The notes under the pieces: generated by a model | Told to the model about the DNA's origin: nothing | The model's database searches: none | The model's input: the letters and a program-made list of their open reading frames with translations, nothing else | Source: Pseudomonas putida | GTDB taxonomy: Bacteria; Pseudomonadota; Gammaproteobacteria; Pseudomonadales; Pseudomonadaceae | Assembly: GCF_001636055.1 (NCBI RefSeq) | Contig: NZ_CP011789.1 | Span: 5,208,001 to 5,272,000, forward strand | DNA: 64,000 nt | Direction: 5' to 3' | Position numbers and translations under genes: made by a program | Shown here: one piece after another, positions 17,639 to 29,899 of the stretch | Position numbering within the stretch: position 1 is the first letter of the stretch | How the letters are laid out: each line of letters begins with the position of its first letter

Positions 17639-18280
17639 TCACGCGTCCCCTTTGGCCAGGTCATCCAGCTTCAGTTGCAGGCCACCGATCGCGGCGTCGT
17701 CGGACAGCGCGGCCTTGGCTTTTTCATACGCACCGTGGGCATCGTCGGCACGGCCCAACTGGACCAGCAAGTCACCCTTGAGCTCCTCGCGGCTGGCCAG
17801 GAACGCCTTGTCGGCGTCACCGTCGAGCAGCTTGAGGGCCTCCTCGGCCTTGTCCTGGGCAGCGAGCACACGGGCCAGACGCTGGCGCGCGATCTCGCCG
17901 AGGGTGGCATCGGCCGGTTTGTCCATCACGCTCTTGAGCTCGGCGGCGGCATCGTCCAGCTTGCCGCTGTCGACCGCGACCTTGGCCACGAACAGGCTGC
18001 CGTACTGGGCATAGGCCGAACCGCCAAATTCGCTCTTGAGCTTGCCGGACAATTCGGCGACCTTGGTCGCATCCGGCTTGCCGTCAGGCGTCAGGGTAGT
18101 TTCCAGCAACGCCTGGTACAGCGCCGAAGCGCCTTGCGACTGGTTGCTCTGGTACTTGTGCCAGGCCTGCCAGCCCATCACCACCGCGGCGGCGAGCAGG
18201 GCACCGGTCAGCAGCGGCTTGCCGTTGCGGTTCCACCAGTCCTTGGCTGCGGCCAGGCCATCATCATCGGTACTCGACAC
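17639..18280 (-). CDS. yfgM: YfgM/YcgM-type tetratricopeptide membrane protein (SecYEG ancillary)
   Basis: Protein of 213 aa from GTG 18280 with GGAG 7 nt upstream. It has a short cytoplasmic N-terminus (DDDGLAAAKDWWNRNGKP), one transmembrane helix at about residues 24-42 (LLTGALLAAAVVMGWQAW) and a periplasmic TPR-like domain (Pfam TPR_21 type). YfgM binds SecYEG and PpiD and helps hand substrates to periplasmic chaperones. It sits between hisS and bamB; the bamB start lies 1 bp past its stop. Confidence 0.93.
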   Translation of the reverse strand: MSSTDDDGLAAAKDWWNRNGKPLLTGALLAAAVVMGWQAWHKYQSNQSQGASALYQALLETTLTPDGKPDATKVAELSGKLKSEFGGSAYAQYGSLFVAKVAVDSGKLDDAAAELKSVMDKPADATLGEIARQRLARVLAAQDKAEEALKLLDGDADKAFLASREELKGDLLVQLGRADDAHGAYEKAKAALSDDAAIGGLQLKLDDLAKGDA

Positions 18281-18319
18281 CCCAATACTCCTTTTCAGCA
18301 ATTCGGCTGTTTGACCGCT

Positions 18320-19606
18320 TCACGCCTGCGCGAGAGCAGCTTGCAGGTGCTCGGCCAGAGCATCCCAGGCAATGTTCTGTTGTTCGCCCTGGCCACGCAG
18401 GGGCTTGAAACCTACCACTTGTTGCGCCAGCTCGTCGTCCCCCAGGATCAGGGCGAACAGCGCCCCGCTCTTGTCGGCCTTCTTGAACTGGTTCTTGAAG
18501 TTGCCACCACCGGCGTTGACCGCCAGGCGCAGGCCCGGCAAGCGATCGCGCAGTTGCTCGCTGATCTTCAGGCCCGCCAGCTCCGCCTGCTCGCCGAAGG
18601 CGCACAGATAGACATCCAGCGTGCGGCTGATCGACTCGGGCACCTTGCCCAGCGTCTCGATCAGCAACAGCAGGCGCTCGATACCCATGGCGAAGCCCAC
18701 GCCAGCCGTCGGCTTGCCGCCCATCTGCTCGACCAGGCCATCGTAGCGGCCACCAGCGCAGACAGTGCCCTGGGCACCGAGCTTGTCGGTCACCCACTCG
18801 AACACGGTCTTGCTGTAGTAGTCCAGGCCACGCACCAGCTTGGTGTTGATCACGAACGGGATTCCGGCAGCGTCCAGGCGGGCCTTCACGCCCTCGAAGT
18901 GCACGCGGGACTCTTCGTCCAGGTACTCTTCGAGCTTCGGAGCGCCCACCAGGGCGGCCTGGGTGCCTTCGTTCTTGCTGTCGAGGATGCGCAGCGGGTT
19001 GCTCTGCAAACGACGCTTGCTGTCGTCGTCCAGCTGATCGATACGTTCGCTGAGGAACTCGACCAGCGCGTCGCGATAGCGCGCACGGGCTTCGCTGGTG
19101 CCCAGGCTGTTGAGCTCGAGCGTGACCGCGTCCTGGATACCCAGGCGCGCCCAGAGGCGCCAGGTGAGCATGATCAGTTCGGCGTCGATGTCCGGACCGG
19201 CCAGGTTGAATACCTCGACGCCGATCTGGTGGAACTGGCGATAGCGCCCCAGTTGCGGGCGCTCGTGGCGGAACATCGGGCCGACATACCAGAGTTTCTG
19301 GACCTGGCCGTTGCCGATGATGCCGTGCTCGAGCACAGCACGCACACAGGCGGCAGTGCCTTCGGGACGCAAGGTCAGCGAGTCCTTGTTGTCCTGGAAG
19401 GTATACATCTCTTTTTCGACGATATCGGTGACTTCACCGATCGAGCGCTTGAACAGCTCGGTGAACTCGACGATCGGCGTGCGGATCTGGCTGTAGCCGT
19501 AGCCGTCCAGCAGGCCGGCCACGGTGCCTTCGAAGTAGCGCCACAGGGGCGACTGCTCGGGCAGGATGTCGTTCATGCCACGGATGGCTTGCAGCGATTT
19601 GCTCAC
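18320..19606 (-). CDS. hisS: histidyl-tRNA synthetase
   Basis: Class II aminoacyl-tRNA synthetase of 428 aa, typical length. Motif 2 ([21 protein letters not shown]), the histidine-A motif [15 protein letters not shown] and motif 3 ([11 protein letters not shown]) are all intact. The C-terminal anticodon-binding domain ([14 protein letters not shown] onward) is present. It is in the conserved ispG-hisS-yfgM-bamB-der arrangement. Confidence 0.97.
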   Translation of the reverse strand: MSKSLQAIRGMNDILPEQSPLWRYFEGTVAGLLDGYGYSQIRTPIVEFTELFKRSIGEVTDIVEKEMYTFQDNKDSLTLRPEGTAACVRAVLEHGIIGNGQVQKLWYVGPMFRHERPQLGRYRQFHQIGVEVFNLAGPDIDAELIMLTWRLWARLGIQDAVTLELNSLGTSEARARYRDALVEFLSERIDQLDDDSKRRLQSNPLRILDSKNEGTQAALVGAPKLEEYLDEESRVHFEGVKARLDAAGIPFVINTKLVRGLDYYSKTVFEWVTDKLGAQGTVCAGGRYDGLVEQMGGKPTAGVGFAMGIERLLLLIETLGKVPESISRTLDVYLCAFGEQAELAGLKISEQLRDRLPGLRLAVNAGGGNFKNQFKKADKSGALFALILGDDELAQQVVGFKPLRGQGEQQNIAWDALAEHLQAALAQA

Positions 19607-19630
19607 GAAAAGTCCTTACGAATCTGTCTA

Positions 19631-20740
19631 TCAGCCGCGGGCGATAAGCGCCGCGTCGGCCTCGACCTTCTCGGCCGCTTTCTGGCGGATGAGCTTTTCC
19701 AGCTCATCGACCAGGTTGTCATTGGTCAGCTTCTGCGCCGGCTTGCCATCGATGTACACCAGGTTGGGGGTGCCACCGGTCAGGCCGACGTGGGATTCCT
19801 TGGCTTCGCCCGGGCCGTTGACCACGCAGCCGATCACCGCGACGTCCAGCGGCACCAGCAGGTCTTCCAGGCGCCCTTCAAGCTCGTTCATGGTCTTGAC
19901 CACATCGAAATTCTGCCGCGAACAGCTCGGGCAGGCGATGAAGTTGATGCCACGCGAGCGCAGGTGCAGCGACTTGAGGATGTCGTAGCCGACCTTCACT
20001 TCCTCGACCGGATCGGCAGCAAGGGAGATGCGAATGGTATCGCCAATGCCTTCGGCGAGCAGCATACCGAGGCCGACGGCGGATTTCACCGTCCCCGAGC
20101 GCAGACCACCGGCTTCGGTGATGCCCAGGTGCAGCGGCTGCACGATCTGCCTGGCCAGCAGGCGGTAGGCTTCGACGGCCATGAACACGTCGGAGGCCTT
20201 GACGCTGACCTTGAAGTCCTGGAAGTCGAGGCGGTCAAGGTGCTCGACATGGCGCAGCGCCGACTCGACCAGCGCAGCCGGGGTCGGTTCGCCGTACTTC
20301 TTCTGCAGGTCTTTTTCCAGCGAGCCGGCATTGACGCCGATGCGAATCGGGATGCCACGGTCGCGAGCGGCATCGACCACCGCGCGTACGCGGTCTTCAC
20401 GGCCGATGTTGCCCGGGTTGATGCGCAGGCAGTCAACACCAAGCTCGGCGACGCGCAGGGCAATCTTGTAGTCGAAATGGATGTCGGCGACCAATGGCAC
20501 GCTGACCAGTTGCTTGATCTTGCCGAAGGCTTCGGCCGCGTCCATGTCTGGCACCGAGACGCGGACGATGTCGACACCGGCATCGACCAGGCGCTGGATC
20601 TGCCCAACGGTGGCGGCGACATCATTGGTGTCGGTGTTGGTCATGCTCTGTACCGCGATGGGTGCATCACCACCCACCGGCACATTGCCGACCCAGATTT
20701 TGCGGGATTCGCGACGTTTGATCGGAGATTCGCCGTGCAT
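19631..20740 (-). CDS. ispG: 4-hydroxy-3-methylbut-2-enyl diphosphate synthase (flavodoxin)
   Basis: MEP-pathway enzyme of 369 aa converting methylerythritol cyclodiphosphate to HMBPP. A TIM barrel with [14 protein letters not shown] and [11 protein letters not shown] is followed by the 4Fe-4S cysteines in [10 protein letters not shown] and [14 protein letters not shown]. It follows rodZ with a 3-bp gap. Confidence 0.97.
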   Translation of the reverse strand: MHGESPIKRRESRKIWVGNVPVGGDAPIAVQSMTNTDTNDVAATVGQIQRLVDAGVDIVRVSVPDMDAAEAFGKIKQLVSVPLVADIHFDYKIALRVAELGVDCLRINPGNIGREDRVRAVVDAARDRGIPIRIGVNAGSLEKDLQKKYGEPTPAALVESALRHVEHLDRLDFQDFKVSVKASDVFMAVEAYRLLARQIVQPLHLGITEAGGLRSGTVKSAVGLGMLLAEGIGDTIRISLAADPVEEVKVGYDILKSLHLRSRGINFIACPSCSRQNFDVVKTMNELEGRLEDLLVPLDVAVIGCVVNGPGEAKESHVGLTGGTPNLVYIDGKPAQKLTNDNLVDELEKLIRQKAAEKVEADAALIARG

Positions 20741-20743
20741 GAC

Positions 20744-21751
20744 TTACTGTCCCAACTTCAGGCGAGCGGTCTCGCCACTGGTGAACGGGGCGACATCGAC
20801 GGCCTGACCGTTGTAGCTGACCTGAGCGCCGCGGGCAAAGCCCAGGCGGACCGCGAACGGCGGCTTGCCGGTCAGTTCCAGGCTGTCACCCTTGCGCTTG
20901 ATCGCGCTGAACAGCACCTTGCCGTTGCCGTCGGTGACCTGGGTCCAGCAATCGGCGGTGAATTGAATGGCGACCTTGCCATCGCCAGCAGCCACCACGG
21001 CAGGCTCGGCAGCAGCGGGAGCGGTCGGTGCGGCGTGGGTGGCAGGCGCGGTCGGTGCGGGCGTGGTGGCCGGCGTGTGGGTCTGGGCAGAAGCCTGGGC
21101 AACCGGAGCGGCTGGAGCGGCGGCTGATGCCGAGGTGGCCGGGTCGCTCTGCACAGGCGCCTCGGCGGCGGGTTCGGTCGGAGCCTGCTCAAGCGGCAGT
21201 GGCGCGCTTTCAGGCTGCTGGCCAGCAGTCACGGCCTGGTCTTCCGGCTCGTCGAGCGGGTGGATCTGGGTGGTACCGTCGGCGCTTTCGACCTCGACAT
21301 GCTCCAGGGCGATCTTGGCCAGGTCCTTGCCACGCAGGCTGCTCTGGTCCTGCCACCAGAAGAAGCCGCCACCGACCACAGCCACCAGCAGCAACAGGCT
21401 GACGACACGCAGAATGTTGTGCGACAGGCGCACCGGCTCCTCGATACGACCAAGGGCGTGCACTTCGCTGCCCTTGGCGTGAGTCCCGGTGATCTGGTCG
21501 AAAGCCTCGACGAGCGGCGCCTGGTCCATGTCCATGAGCTTGGCGTAGGCGCGGATATAGCCGCGCGCGAACGTGTGTCCGGGAAGCTTGTCGAAGGCGC
21601 CGGTTTCCAGGTTGTTCAGCGAAGTGACCGTGAGATTCAGCTTACGGGCGACCTCGGCCTGCGACCAGTTCCGGTTCTCGCGGGCCTGGCGCAAGACATC
21701 ACCGGGATTCTGCTGAATCGCTGCTGCTGCTTCGGGGTGCGCGGCTTTCAT
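20744..21751 (-). CDS. rodZ: cytoskeletal cell-shape protein RodZ
   Basis: Protein of 335 aa with an N-terminal helix-turn-helix (RENRNWSQAEVARKLNLTV, residues 20-45). A transmembrane helix (ILRVVSLLLLVAVVGGGFFWW, about 115-135) is followed by a long Ala/Pro/Thr-rich periplasmic linker of low complexity (about 190-260) and a C-terminal DUF4115 beta domain. It links MreB to the cell-wall elongation machinery. It overlaps pilW by 4 bp. Confidence 0.94.
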   Translation of the reverse strand: MKAAHPEAAAAIQQNPGDVLRQARENRNWSQAEVARKLNLTVTSLNNLETGAFDKLPGHTFARGYIRAYAKLMDMDQAPLVEAFDQITGTHAKGSEVHALGRIEEPVRLSHNILRVVSLLLLVAVVGGGFFWWQDQSSLRGKDLAKIALEHVEVESADGTTQIHPLDEPEDQAVTAGQQPESAPLPLEQAPTEPAAEAPVQSDPATSASAAAPAAPVAQASAQTHTPATTPAPTAPATHAAPTAPAAAEPAVVAAGDGKVAIQFTADCWTQVTDGNGKVLFSAIKRKGDSLELTGKPPFAVRLGFARGAQVSYNGQAVDVAPFTSGETARLKLGQ

Positions 21752-22509
21752 CGTTGCTCCGACAGGTATTGCTGATATTCCGGCGTACCGGGATAAAGTC
21801 GTTGTAATTTCTTGCCCAGCTCGGCCGCGGTGCCGTGCTCTTCGAAGACTCGGGCGAGGCGGCTGCCCAACAACAGACTGCGGGCTTCATGATCGCCTTG
21901 CTGGCTGAAACGTTCGTAGTAGTCCCGGGCCGGCACATAATGCCTGTTTTCGTAGGACAACTCAGCCATTTCCAGCAGCGCTCGTGGTTGCCGTTGATTG
22001 AGCCGCAGGGCCTTGTCCAGGTATTCGTGCGCCTGCTCGCGGCGCCCCTGCTTGAGTGCGGTCAGGCCAAGGTTCTCGTACACCCGGGAGCGCTCAGGAT
22101 ACAGGGTATCGGCGGCGGCTTGGCGAAACATCTGCTCTGCCAGGCGAAAATGCCCTTGAGCATATAGGAAACTGCCGTAGTTGTTGCGAATCCGCGTGTC
22201 ATCCGGGCGTTGCGACAAGGCTTCGCGGAAATGGCCATCGGCCAGATCGGGCTCGCCCTGGGCCTGAAAGACCAGGCCCAGGGCGGCGTGTGCATCGGCA
22301 TCACGGCTGTTCAACGCAAGCGCCCTTGCCAGCGGGGCCTTGGCTTGTTCAGTCATGCCTTGTTGCAAATACCCCAAGCCCAACTGCACGTAGGCACGCC
22401 CTGCCTCCGCCCTGCCCTGTCGGCTGGAAAGCGGATCACCTGCACCGCCGGACACGCAGCCGGCCAGCAGCAAAAGCGACAGGATCGACAGCGCGGCGCG
22501 CAGGGTCAT
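21748..22509 (-). CDS. pilW: type IV pilus biogenesis lipoprotein PilW/PilF
   Basis: Lipoprotein of 253 aa with lipobox LLLLAGC and about six TPRs (AYVQLGLGYLQQGMTEQAKAP and following). It is the pilotin that assembles the PilQ secretin in the outer membrane and is called PilF in P. aeruginosa. The order rlmN-pilW-rodZ is conserved in Pseudomonas. Confidence 0.92.
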   Translation of the reverse strand: MTLRAALSILSLLLLAGCVSGGAGDPLSSRQGRAEAGRAYVQLGLGYLQQGMTEQAKAPLARALALNSRDADAHAALGLVFQAQGEPDLADGHFREALSQRPDDTRIRNNYGSFLYAQGHFRLAEQMFRQAAADTLYPERSRVYENLGLTALKQGRREQAHEYLDKALRLNQRQPRALLEMAELSYENRHYVPARDYYERFSQQGDHEARSLLLGSRLARVFEEHGTAAELGKKLQRLYPGTPEYQQYLSEQR

Positions 22510-22521
22510 CGGCGGAGTCCG

Positions 22522-23670
22522 TCAGTGGCGCGCAGCGCTGTCTTGCAGCTCGCTGCCATCGGCGTTGATCTGGCGCACGGCGATGTAGCGTTCGCTGCGG
22601 CGGGTGCGGTCCATTACCTGCCCCACCAACTGGCCACAGGCCGCGTCGATATCTTCGCCGCGGGTGGTGCGGGTGGTGACGTTGAAGCCGCCGTGGTGCA
22701 GCAGATCCTGGAAGCGACGGATCGCATTGTTGCTGGGGCGCTCGTAACCGGAGTGCGGGAACGGGTTGAACGGAATCAGGTTGATCTTGCACGGCACGTC
22801 ACGCAGCAATTCGATCATCTGCGCGGCATGCTCAGGCTGATCGTTGACGTCCTTGAGCAAGGTGTACTCGATGGTGAGCACCCGCTTGCCACCGAGCGTG
22901 GACATGTAGCCCATGCAGGACTCGAGCAGCATCTTGAGCGGGTACTTCTTGTTGATCGGGACCAACTGGTTGCGCAGCGCGTCGTTGGGCGCATGCAGCG
23001 ACAACGCCAGCGACACGTCGATGTGCTTGGCCAGCTCGTTGATCATCGGCACGACACCCGAGGTGGACAGGGTGACGCGACGCTTGGAAATGCCATAGCC
23101 CAGATCGTCCATCATGATCTTCATCGCGGCGATGACATTGTCGAAGTTCAGCAAGGGCTCGCCCATGCCCATCATGACCACGTTGGTGATAGCGCGGTCG
23201 ATCTTGGCGGGGACGGTCCCGAAAGATTTGTTGGCAAGCCACACCTGGCCAATCACTTCGGCGGCGGTGAGGTTGCTGTTGAAGCCTTGCTTGCCGGTGG
23301 AGCAGAAACTGCAGTCCAGGGCACAGCCGGCTTGCGACGAAACGCAGAGGGTACCGCGGTCGTCGGTGGGAATGTAGACGGTCTCGACGCAGCTGCCGGA
23401 GGCAACGCGGACTACCCATTTACGGGTACCGTCAGCGGAAATGTCCTCGCTGACCACTTCCGGGGGGCGAATCTCGGCAACGGCCTTGAGCTTTTCGCGC
23501 AAGACCTTGCCAACGTTGGTCATGTCCGCAAAGTCGGACACGCCAAAATGGTGAATCCATTTCATCACCTGACCGGCACGGAAGCGCTTCTCCCCGATCG
23601 AGTCGAAGAACTGTTCCATTTCCGGCAGGGTCAGCCCCAACAGGTTGATTTTGCCAGTAGATGTCGTCAT
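22522..23670 (-). CDS. rlmN: dual-specificity 23S rRNA/tRNA m2A methyltransferase RlmN
   Basis: Radical-SAM enzyme of 382 aa. The CxxxCxxC cluster motif is in [17 protein letters not shown] (about residues 112-120). The GMGEPLLN motif and the second conserved Cys region near the C-terminus ([12 protein letters not shown]) are present. It methylates A2503 of 23S rRNA and A37 of some tRNAs at C2. Confidence 0.96.
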   Translation of the reverse strand: MTTSTGKINLLGLTLPEMEQFFDSIGEKRFRAGQVMKWIHHFGVSDFADMTNVGKVLREKLKAVAEIRPPEVVSEDISADGTRKWVVRVASGSCVETVYIPTDDRGTLCVSSQAGCALDCSFCSTGKQGFNSNLTAAEVIGQVWLANKSFGTVPAKIDRAITNVVMMGMGEPLLNFDNVIAAMKIMMDDLGYGISKRRVTLSTSGVVPMINELAKHIDVSLALSLHAPNDALRNQLVPINKKYPLKMLLESCMGYMSTLGGKRVLTIEYTLLKDVNDQPEHAAQMIELLRDVPCKINLIPFNPFPHSGYERPSNNAIRRFQDLLHHGGFNVTTRTTRGEDIDAACGQLVGQVMDRTRRSERYIAVRQINADGSELQDSAARH

Positions 23671-23698
23671 GGATTCACCCTCACTCGTAAGCTTTCGC

Positions 23699-24124
23699 TT
23701 AGCGAGTGGTTACCTCGGTAGCAGCGAAGAAGTAAGCGATTTCGCGAGCTGCAGCGGCTTCGGAGTCCGAACCGTGAACGGCGTTGGCGTCGATCGACTC
23801 GGCGAAGTCGGCACGGATGGTGCCTGGAGCGGCTTCTTTAGGGTTGGTGGCGCCCATCAGCTCACGGTTCAGAGCGATGGCGTTCTCGCCTTCCAGCACC
23901 TGGACAACGACCGGGCCGGAAGTCATGAAGGCAACCAGATCACCGAAGAAGCCACGAGCGCTGTGCTCGGCGTAGAAGCCTTCGGCTTCGGCCTTGGACA
24001 GTTGCTTGATTTTCGAAGCGACGATTTTCAGGCCAGCTTCTTCGAAGCGAGTGGTGATCTTGCCGATGACGTTCTTGGCAACTGCGTCAGGCTTGATGAT
24101 GGAGAAAGTACGTTGAACAGCCAT
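23699..24124 (-). CDS. ndk: nucleoside diphosphate kinase
   Basis: Protein of 141 aa with the catalytic His in NAVHGSDS (about residue 117) and the starter motif [14 protein letters not shown]. It exchanges gamma-phosphates between nucleoside di- and triphosphates. Length is typical. The codons are highly optimised, as expected of an abundant protein. Confidence 0.97.
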   Translation of the reverse strand: MAVQRTFSIIKPDAVAKNVIGKITTRFEEAGLKIVASKIKQLSKAEAEGFYAEHSARGFFGDLVAFMTSGPVVVQVLEGENAIALNRELMGATNPKEAAPGTIRADFAESIDANAVHGSDSEAAAAREIAYFFAATEVTTR

Positions 24125-24151
24125 GGAAAACTCCAGAATTTGAGTGTTGCG

Positions 24152-24182
24152 AAAAATTAAACCCGCGAATTATACGCGGGTT
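24152..24182 (-). terminator. terminator at the end of the isc operon
   Basis: Minus-strand stem of 8 bp (24159-24182, loop about 7 nt) followed by TTTAATTTTT, just after iscX and before ndk. Confidence 0.7.
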
Positions 24183-24211
24183 CCAGGGGATTGCCTAACC
24201 TGCAGAGACGC

Positions 24212-24412
24212 TCAGTCGGCTTCTTCGATCCAGGCCGCCTGGATGGCCTCGAGCACTTTCTCACCGCCGCGTGACGGATCGTCGCTGAACTCTGGCAAAG
24301 CCAGCACCCAACGGTGCAGATCGACGAAATTCACATATTTAGGATCGACGTCCGGCTTGCTTTCCGCAAGCTGGATGGCGATCTCAAGTACATCAATCCA
24401 TTTCAGGCTCAT
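24212..24412 (-). CDS. iscX: Fe-S cluster assembly protein IscX (YfhJ)
   Basis: Acidic protein of 66 aa from MSLKWIDVLEIA, the standard IscX size. It is the last gene of the isc operon, 10 bp after fdx. It binds IscS and iron and modulates cysteine desulfurase activity. The frame extends 26 codons upstream into fdx, without family similarity. Confidence 0.94.
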   Translation of the reverse strand: MSLKWIDVLEIAIQLAESKPDVDPKYVNFVDLHRWVLALPEFSDDPSRGGEKVLEAIQAAWIEEAD

Positions 24413-24422
24413 GCTGAAAACC

Positions 24423-24764
24423 TCAGTGCGGCGCTTCGGCAGCGTGGTTGAGCGAGTATTTCGGAATCTCGATGGTGATGTCTTCATCACCCACGATCAC
24501 CTGGCACGCCAGGCGAGACTGCGCTTCCAGGCCCCAGGCCTTGTCCAGCATGTCTTCTTCCAGCTCGTCGGCTTCTTCCAGCGAGTCGAAACCTTCACGC
24601 ACGATGCAGTGACAGGTGGTGCAGGCACACACGCCACCGCAGGCGCTTTCCATCTCGATATGGTGCTCGTGGGCCAGCTCCAGGATGTTGGTCCCTGGCT
24701 CCACTTCGACCACCAGCCCATCCGGGCAGAACTTCTCATGCGGCAGGAAAATCACCTGGGGCAT
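24423..24764 (-). CDS. fdx: ISC-type [2Fe-2S] ferredoxin
   Basis: Ferredoxin of 113 aa with the cluster cysteines in SACGGVCACTTCHC and a distal Cys in ACQVIVGDED. It donates electrons during Fe-S assembly on IscU. It follows hscA with a 3-bp gap. Confidence 0.95.
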   Translation of the reverse strand: MPQVIFLPHEKFCPDGLVVEVEPGTNILELAHEHHIEMESACGGVCACTTCHCIVREGFDSLEEADELEEDMLDKAWGLEAQSRLACQVIVGDEDITIEIPKYSLNHAAEAPH

Positions 24765-24767
24765 CGG

Positions 24768-26630
<1,863 letters not shown>

Positions 26631-26673
26631 GCTTATCTGAATACCTTAGGCGTCATCACGGGCAACGCCGGGG

Positions 26674-27195
26674 TTAATCGTCGAGGCGCTCTTCGAGTTG
26701 GCGCACTTCTTGGGCGAGCTTGTCGAGAAACTGCATGCGGCGCATCAGGCGCTCGGCCCTGTCGCGCTCGGCAGCTTGATCCCAGCAGGCGGCGAAATCC
26801 TCGTTGAGCGTGTCCTGGGCGACCTTCAGGCGCTTCTTGAACACGGCAACACCGTCGAGGTCGGCTTCGTCCTGCAGCTCTTCGAGTTCTTCGCGCCACT
26901 GCATCTGCTGCAGCAGGAAGTCGGGGTCGTGGACCGTGACTTCCTGGGGCACTTCATGACCGCTGACGGCCAGCAGATAACGCGCGCGACGCGGCGCGCT
27001 GCGCAGCGTCTGGTAGGCGTCGTTGAGTGCTGCGGACTTTTCCAGGGCGACACGCTGCTCACGCTCGGAGGCGTCGGCGAAGCGGTCCGGATGGACCTCG
27101 CGGGCCAGCTCACGATAACGGGTGGCCAGCTTGTCGAGGTCCAGGCGAAAGCCCGGCTGCAGGTCGAACAGGGCGAAATGGCAAGGAGTACCCAC
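26674..27195 (-). CDS. hscB: co-chaperone HscB (J-domain)
   Basis: Protein of 173 aa from GTG 27195 ([16 protein letters not shown]). The N-terminal J-domain carries the HPD triad ([11 protein letters not shown]). The C-terminal three-helix domain binds IscU. It stimulates HscA ATPase. The open frame extends 13 codons upstream toward iscA; standard length and similarity favour the GTG. Confidence 0.94.
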   Translation of the reverse strand: MGTPCHFALFDLQPGFRLDLDKLATRYRELAREVHPDRFADASEREQRVALEKSAALNDAYQTLRSAPRRARYLLAVSGHEVPQEVTVHDPDFLLQQMQWREELEELQDEADLDGVAVFKKRLKVAQDTLNEDFAACWDQAAERDRAERLMRRMQFLDKLAQEVRQLEERLDD

Positions 27196-27203
27196 GTCAA
27201 GCC

Positions 27204-27527
27204 TCAGACATTGAAGCTTTCGCCGCAGCCACACTCACCGCGCACGTTGGGGTTGTTGAACTTGAAGCCTTCGTTCAACCCTTCCTTGACGAAATCCAGC
27301 TCGGTGCCATCGAGATACACCAGGCTCTTCGGGTCGATGATGACCTTCACGCCATGGTTCTCGAACACCTGGTCCTCGTCGGCCAGCTCGTCGACGAACT
27401 CCAGCACGTAGGCCAGGCCCGAGCAGCCGGTGGTGCGCACGCCCAGGCGGATGCCCTCACCCTTGCCGCGCCCGTCGAGGGAGCGGCGAATGTGGTTGGC
27501 GGCGGCTTCTGTCATGCTGATAGCCAT
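27204..27527 (-). CDS. iscA: A-type Fe-S carrier IscA
   Basis: Protein of 107 aa with the three conserved cysteines of A-type carriers: C in [10 protein letters not shown] and CGCG near the C-terminus ([11 protein letters not shown]). It delivers or stores clusters for apo-targets. It is between iscU and hscB. Confidence 0.96.
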   Translation of the reverse strand: MAISMTEAAANHIRRSLDGRGKGEGIRLGVRTTGCSGLAYVLEFVDELADEDQVFENHGVKVIIDPKSLVYLDGTELDFVKEGLNEGFKFNNPNVRGECGCGESFNV

Positions 27528-27551
27528 CGGAACTCCTTACCTCGCGGCGAC

Positions 27552-27938
27552 TTAGATCAAGCCTTTCTTCTGCTTGTAATCGCGAACGGCTGCCTTGATG
27601 GCATCTTCGGCGAGTACCGAGCAGTGGATCTTGACCGGCGGCAACGCCAGTTCTTCGGCCAGCTGAGTGTTCTTGATGGTTTCGGCTTCGTCCAGGGTCT
27701 TGCCCTTCATCCACTCGGTGGCCAGGGAGCTGGAGGCGATGGCCGAACCGCAGCCGTAGGTCTTGAACTTGGCATCTTCGATGATGCCTTGCTCGTTGAC
27801 CTTGATCTGCAGACGCATCACGTCACCGCAAGCCGGGGCGCCGACCATGCCGGTACCGACGTCCGGATCTTCGGCGTCCATCTTGCCGACGTTGCGCGGG
27901 TTTTCGTAGTGGTCGATGACCTTTTCACTGTATGCCAT
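27552..27938 (-). CDS. iscU: Fe-S cluster scaffold IscU
   Basis: Protein of 128 aa with cysteines in GAPACGDVMRL, YGCGSAIASS and IHCSVLAEDA. It also carries the Asp of the first motif and the LPPVKIHC chaperone-recognition motif. It assembles [2Fe-2S] clusters from IscS sulfur. Confidence 0.97.
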   Translation of the reverse strand: MAYSEKVIDHYENPRNVGKMDAEDPDVGTGMVGAPACGDVMRLQIKVNEQGIIEDAKFKTYGCGSAIASSSLATEWMKGKTLDEAETIKNTQLAEELALPPVKIHCSVLAEDAIKAAVRDYKQKKGLI

Positions 27939-27984
27939 GGTGCAATTCCTTCCTCATCAGGGAGCCGCTCTTGCTGGCGACTGC

Positions 27985-29199
27985 TTAGTGGGCGGCCCAC
28001 TCGATCTTGGAGATGTCGACGCCGTCTTTGTACATGTCCCACAGCGGCGACAGTTCACGCAGTTTGTTCACGGCCTTGCAGACTTCCTGCGCGGCGTAGT
28101 CGACTTCTTCTTCAGTGGTGAAGCGACCGAAGGAGAAGCGGATCGAGCTGTGCGCCAGCTCGTCGTTGCGGCCCAGGGCGCGCAGTACATAAGACGGCTC
28201 GAGCGACGCGGAGGTGCAGGCCGAACCGGAAGAGACGGCGATGTCCTTGAGCGACATCAGCAGCGACTCGCCTTCGACGTAGTTGAAGCTCAGGTTCAGG
28301 TTGTGCGGAACGCGCTGGGTCTGGCTGCCGTTGACGTACAGCTCTTCAAGGTCGGAGACCTGCTTGAAGAAGCGGTCGCTCAACGCCTTGATGCGCACGT
28401 TTTCAGCGGCCATTTCCTGCTTGGCGATGGCGAAGGCCTCGCCCATGCCCACGATCTGGTGGGTCGGCAGGGTGCCCGAACGCATGCCGCGCTCATGACC
28501 ACCGCCGTGAATGATGGCTTCCAGGCGCACACGCGGCTTGCGGCTGACGTACAACGCGCCGATGCCCTTCGGGCCGTAGACCTTGTGCGCCGAGAACGAC
28601 ATCAGGTCGACCTTGGTCTTCTGCACGTCGATTTCGACCTTGCCGGCCGACTGAGCGGCATCGACGTGGAACAGCACGCCGCGCGAGCGGGTCAGTTCAC
28701 CGATGGCGGCGATATCGTTGATCGAGCCGACTTCGTTGTTCACATGCATCAGCGAGACGAGAATGGTGTCGTCGCGCAGCACTGCCTCGACCATCGCCGG
28801 GGTGACGATGCCGTCTTCACCGGGTTCGAGGTAGGTGACTTCGAAACCTTCGCGCTCGAGCTGGCGAGCGGTGTCGAGGACCGCCTTGTGCTCGATCTTG
28901 GAGGTGATGATGTGCTTGCCCTTGGTCTGATAGAAGTGCGCGACACCCTTGAGCGCGAGGTTGTCGGACTCGGTGGCACCGCTGGTCCAGACGATTTCGC
29001 GCGGGTCGGCATTGATCAGCTCGGCGACCTGGCGGCGGCCATTCTCGACCGCCTCTTCAGCGCGCCAGCCGAACACGTGGGAACGCGAGGCCGGGTTACC
29101 GAAGTTTCCGTCGACCAGCAGGCAGTCGGCCATCTTCTGGGCGACGCGGGGATCGACCGGGGTGGTCGCGGAGTAATCGAGGTAGATCGGCAACTTCAT
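27985..29199 (-). CDS. iscS: cysteine desulfurase IscS
   Basis: PLP enzyme of 404 aa from ATG 29199 ([18 protein letters not shown]). The PLP lysine is in [12 protein letters not shown] and the active-site loop Cys in [14 protein letters not shown]. It supplies persulfide sulfur for Fe-S clusters and tRNA thiolation. The C-terminal EWAAH tail needed for IscU contact is intact. The 14-codon upstream extension of the frame is not family-like. Confidence 0.97.
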   Translation of the reverse strand: MKLPIYLDYSATTPVDPRVAQKMADCLLVDGNFGNPASRSHVFGWRAEEAVENGRRQVAELINADPREIVWTSGATESDNLALKGVAHFYQTKGKHIITSKIEHKAVLDTARQLEREGFEVTYLEPGEDGIVTPAMVEAVLRDDTILVSLMHVNNEVGSINDIAAIGELTRSRGVLFHVDAAQSAGKVEIDVQKTKVDLMSFSAHKVYGPKGIGALYVSRKPRVRLEAIIHGGGHERGMRSGTLPTHQIVGMGEAFAIAKQEMAAENVRIKALSDRFFKQVSDLEELYVNGSQTQRVPHNLNLSFNYVEGESLLMSLKDIAVSSGSACTSASLEPSYVLRALGRNDELAHSSIRFSFGRFTTEEEVDYAAQEVCKAVNKLRELSPLWDMYKDGVDISKIEWAAH

Positions 29200-29240
29200 T
29201 GAGTATCTCCTATCAGGCGTTGGCGTCGCTCGTCGCTGCA

Positions 29241-29732
29241 TCAGTCGACGGCGGACGTCTCAATCTTGTCCAGCTGGGCAACGCGACCGGCGACTCGACG
29301 CAGGTCCTGGCGCTGGGCGACTTCCTGCACCTCACGGCGCATGACGAGGTCGGACAGGCTGATGCCGCTGAGGAATTCGTGGATCTGCTGGCTGAGGTCG
29401 CACCACAGGTGGTGGGTCAGGCAGGTATCACCGGCGTGGCAATCCCCGAGGCCTTGGCAGCGAGTGGCGTCTACCGACTCGTTGACCGCGTCGATTACCT
29501 GCGCCACCTGGATGGTTTCCATGCCCCGCGACAGCTGGTAGCCGCCACCCGGACCGCGCACGCTGGATACCAGGCTGCTGCGGCGCAGCTTGGCGAACAG
29601 CTGTTCCAGATAGGAGAGGGAGATGCCCTGGCGCTCGGAAATGTCGGCCAAGGATACCGGCCCATGCTGCGCGTGCAACGCCAGGTCGAGCATGGCGGTG
29701 ACGGCGTAACGGCCTTTGGTAGTCAATCGCAT
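29241..29732 (-). CDS. iscR: Rrf2-family Fe-S regulator IscR
   Basis: Protein of 163 aa from ATG 29732 ([17 protein letters not shown]). It has an N-terminal winged helix-turn-helix and the cluster-binding [16 protein letters not shown] motif (three Cys plus His). As a holo-protein it represses its own operon. It is the first gene of iscR-S-U-A-hscB-hscA-fdx-iscX. Confidence 0.97.
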   Translation of the reverse strand: MRLTTKGRYAVTAMLDLALHAQHGPVSLADISERQGISLSYLEQLFAKLRRSSLVSSVRGPGGGYQLSRGMETIQVAQVIDAVNESVDATRCQGLGDCHAGDTCLTHHLWCDLSQQIHEFLSGISLSDLVMRREVQEVAQRQDLRRVAGRVAQLDKIETSAVD

Positions 29733-29764
29733 GGCTATGGGTACCACGGGAGTTACAGGATGTG

Positions 29765-29801
29765 TGCGAGTATGCGATTCCCGAGCATTTAAGTCAACTA
29801 T
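29765..29801 (-). promoter_or_regulatory. isc operon promoter with type 1 IscR site
   Basis: Minus-strand TTGACT (29792-29797) and CATACT separated by 17 bp. The overlapping sequence ATAGTTGACT...CGGGAAT resembles the type 1 [2Fe-2S]-IscR operator of E. coli iscR. It lies about 35 bp upstream of the iscR ATG and fits negative autoregulation. Confidence 0.7.
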
Positions 29802-29860
29802 AAGACCTAGTGCTTTAGTCGGGTTTGCATGCGGGAAGCGGGCGCGATGATAGCAGACAA

Positions 29861-29880
29861 GGGGCGCGAGCACACGCCCC
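29861..29880 (-). terminator. weak hairpin after cysE
   Basis: Six-bp GC stem (GGGGCG/CGCCCC) 20 bp beyond the cysE stop on the minus strand, followed by TTGTCTGCT. It could terminate cysE transcription upstream of iscR. Confidence 0.4.
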
Positions 29881-29899
29881 GTGTATCAGCCGGGCGTAA

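Noticed and set aside
17432..21127. Very long plus-strand open frame (over 1200 codons)
   Set aside because: It lies antisense to yfgM, hisS, ispG and rodZ; its translation has no domain and is rich in His/Gln/Arg, as expected of high-GC shadow frames.
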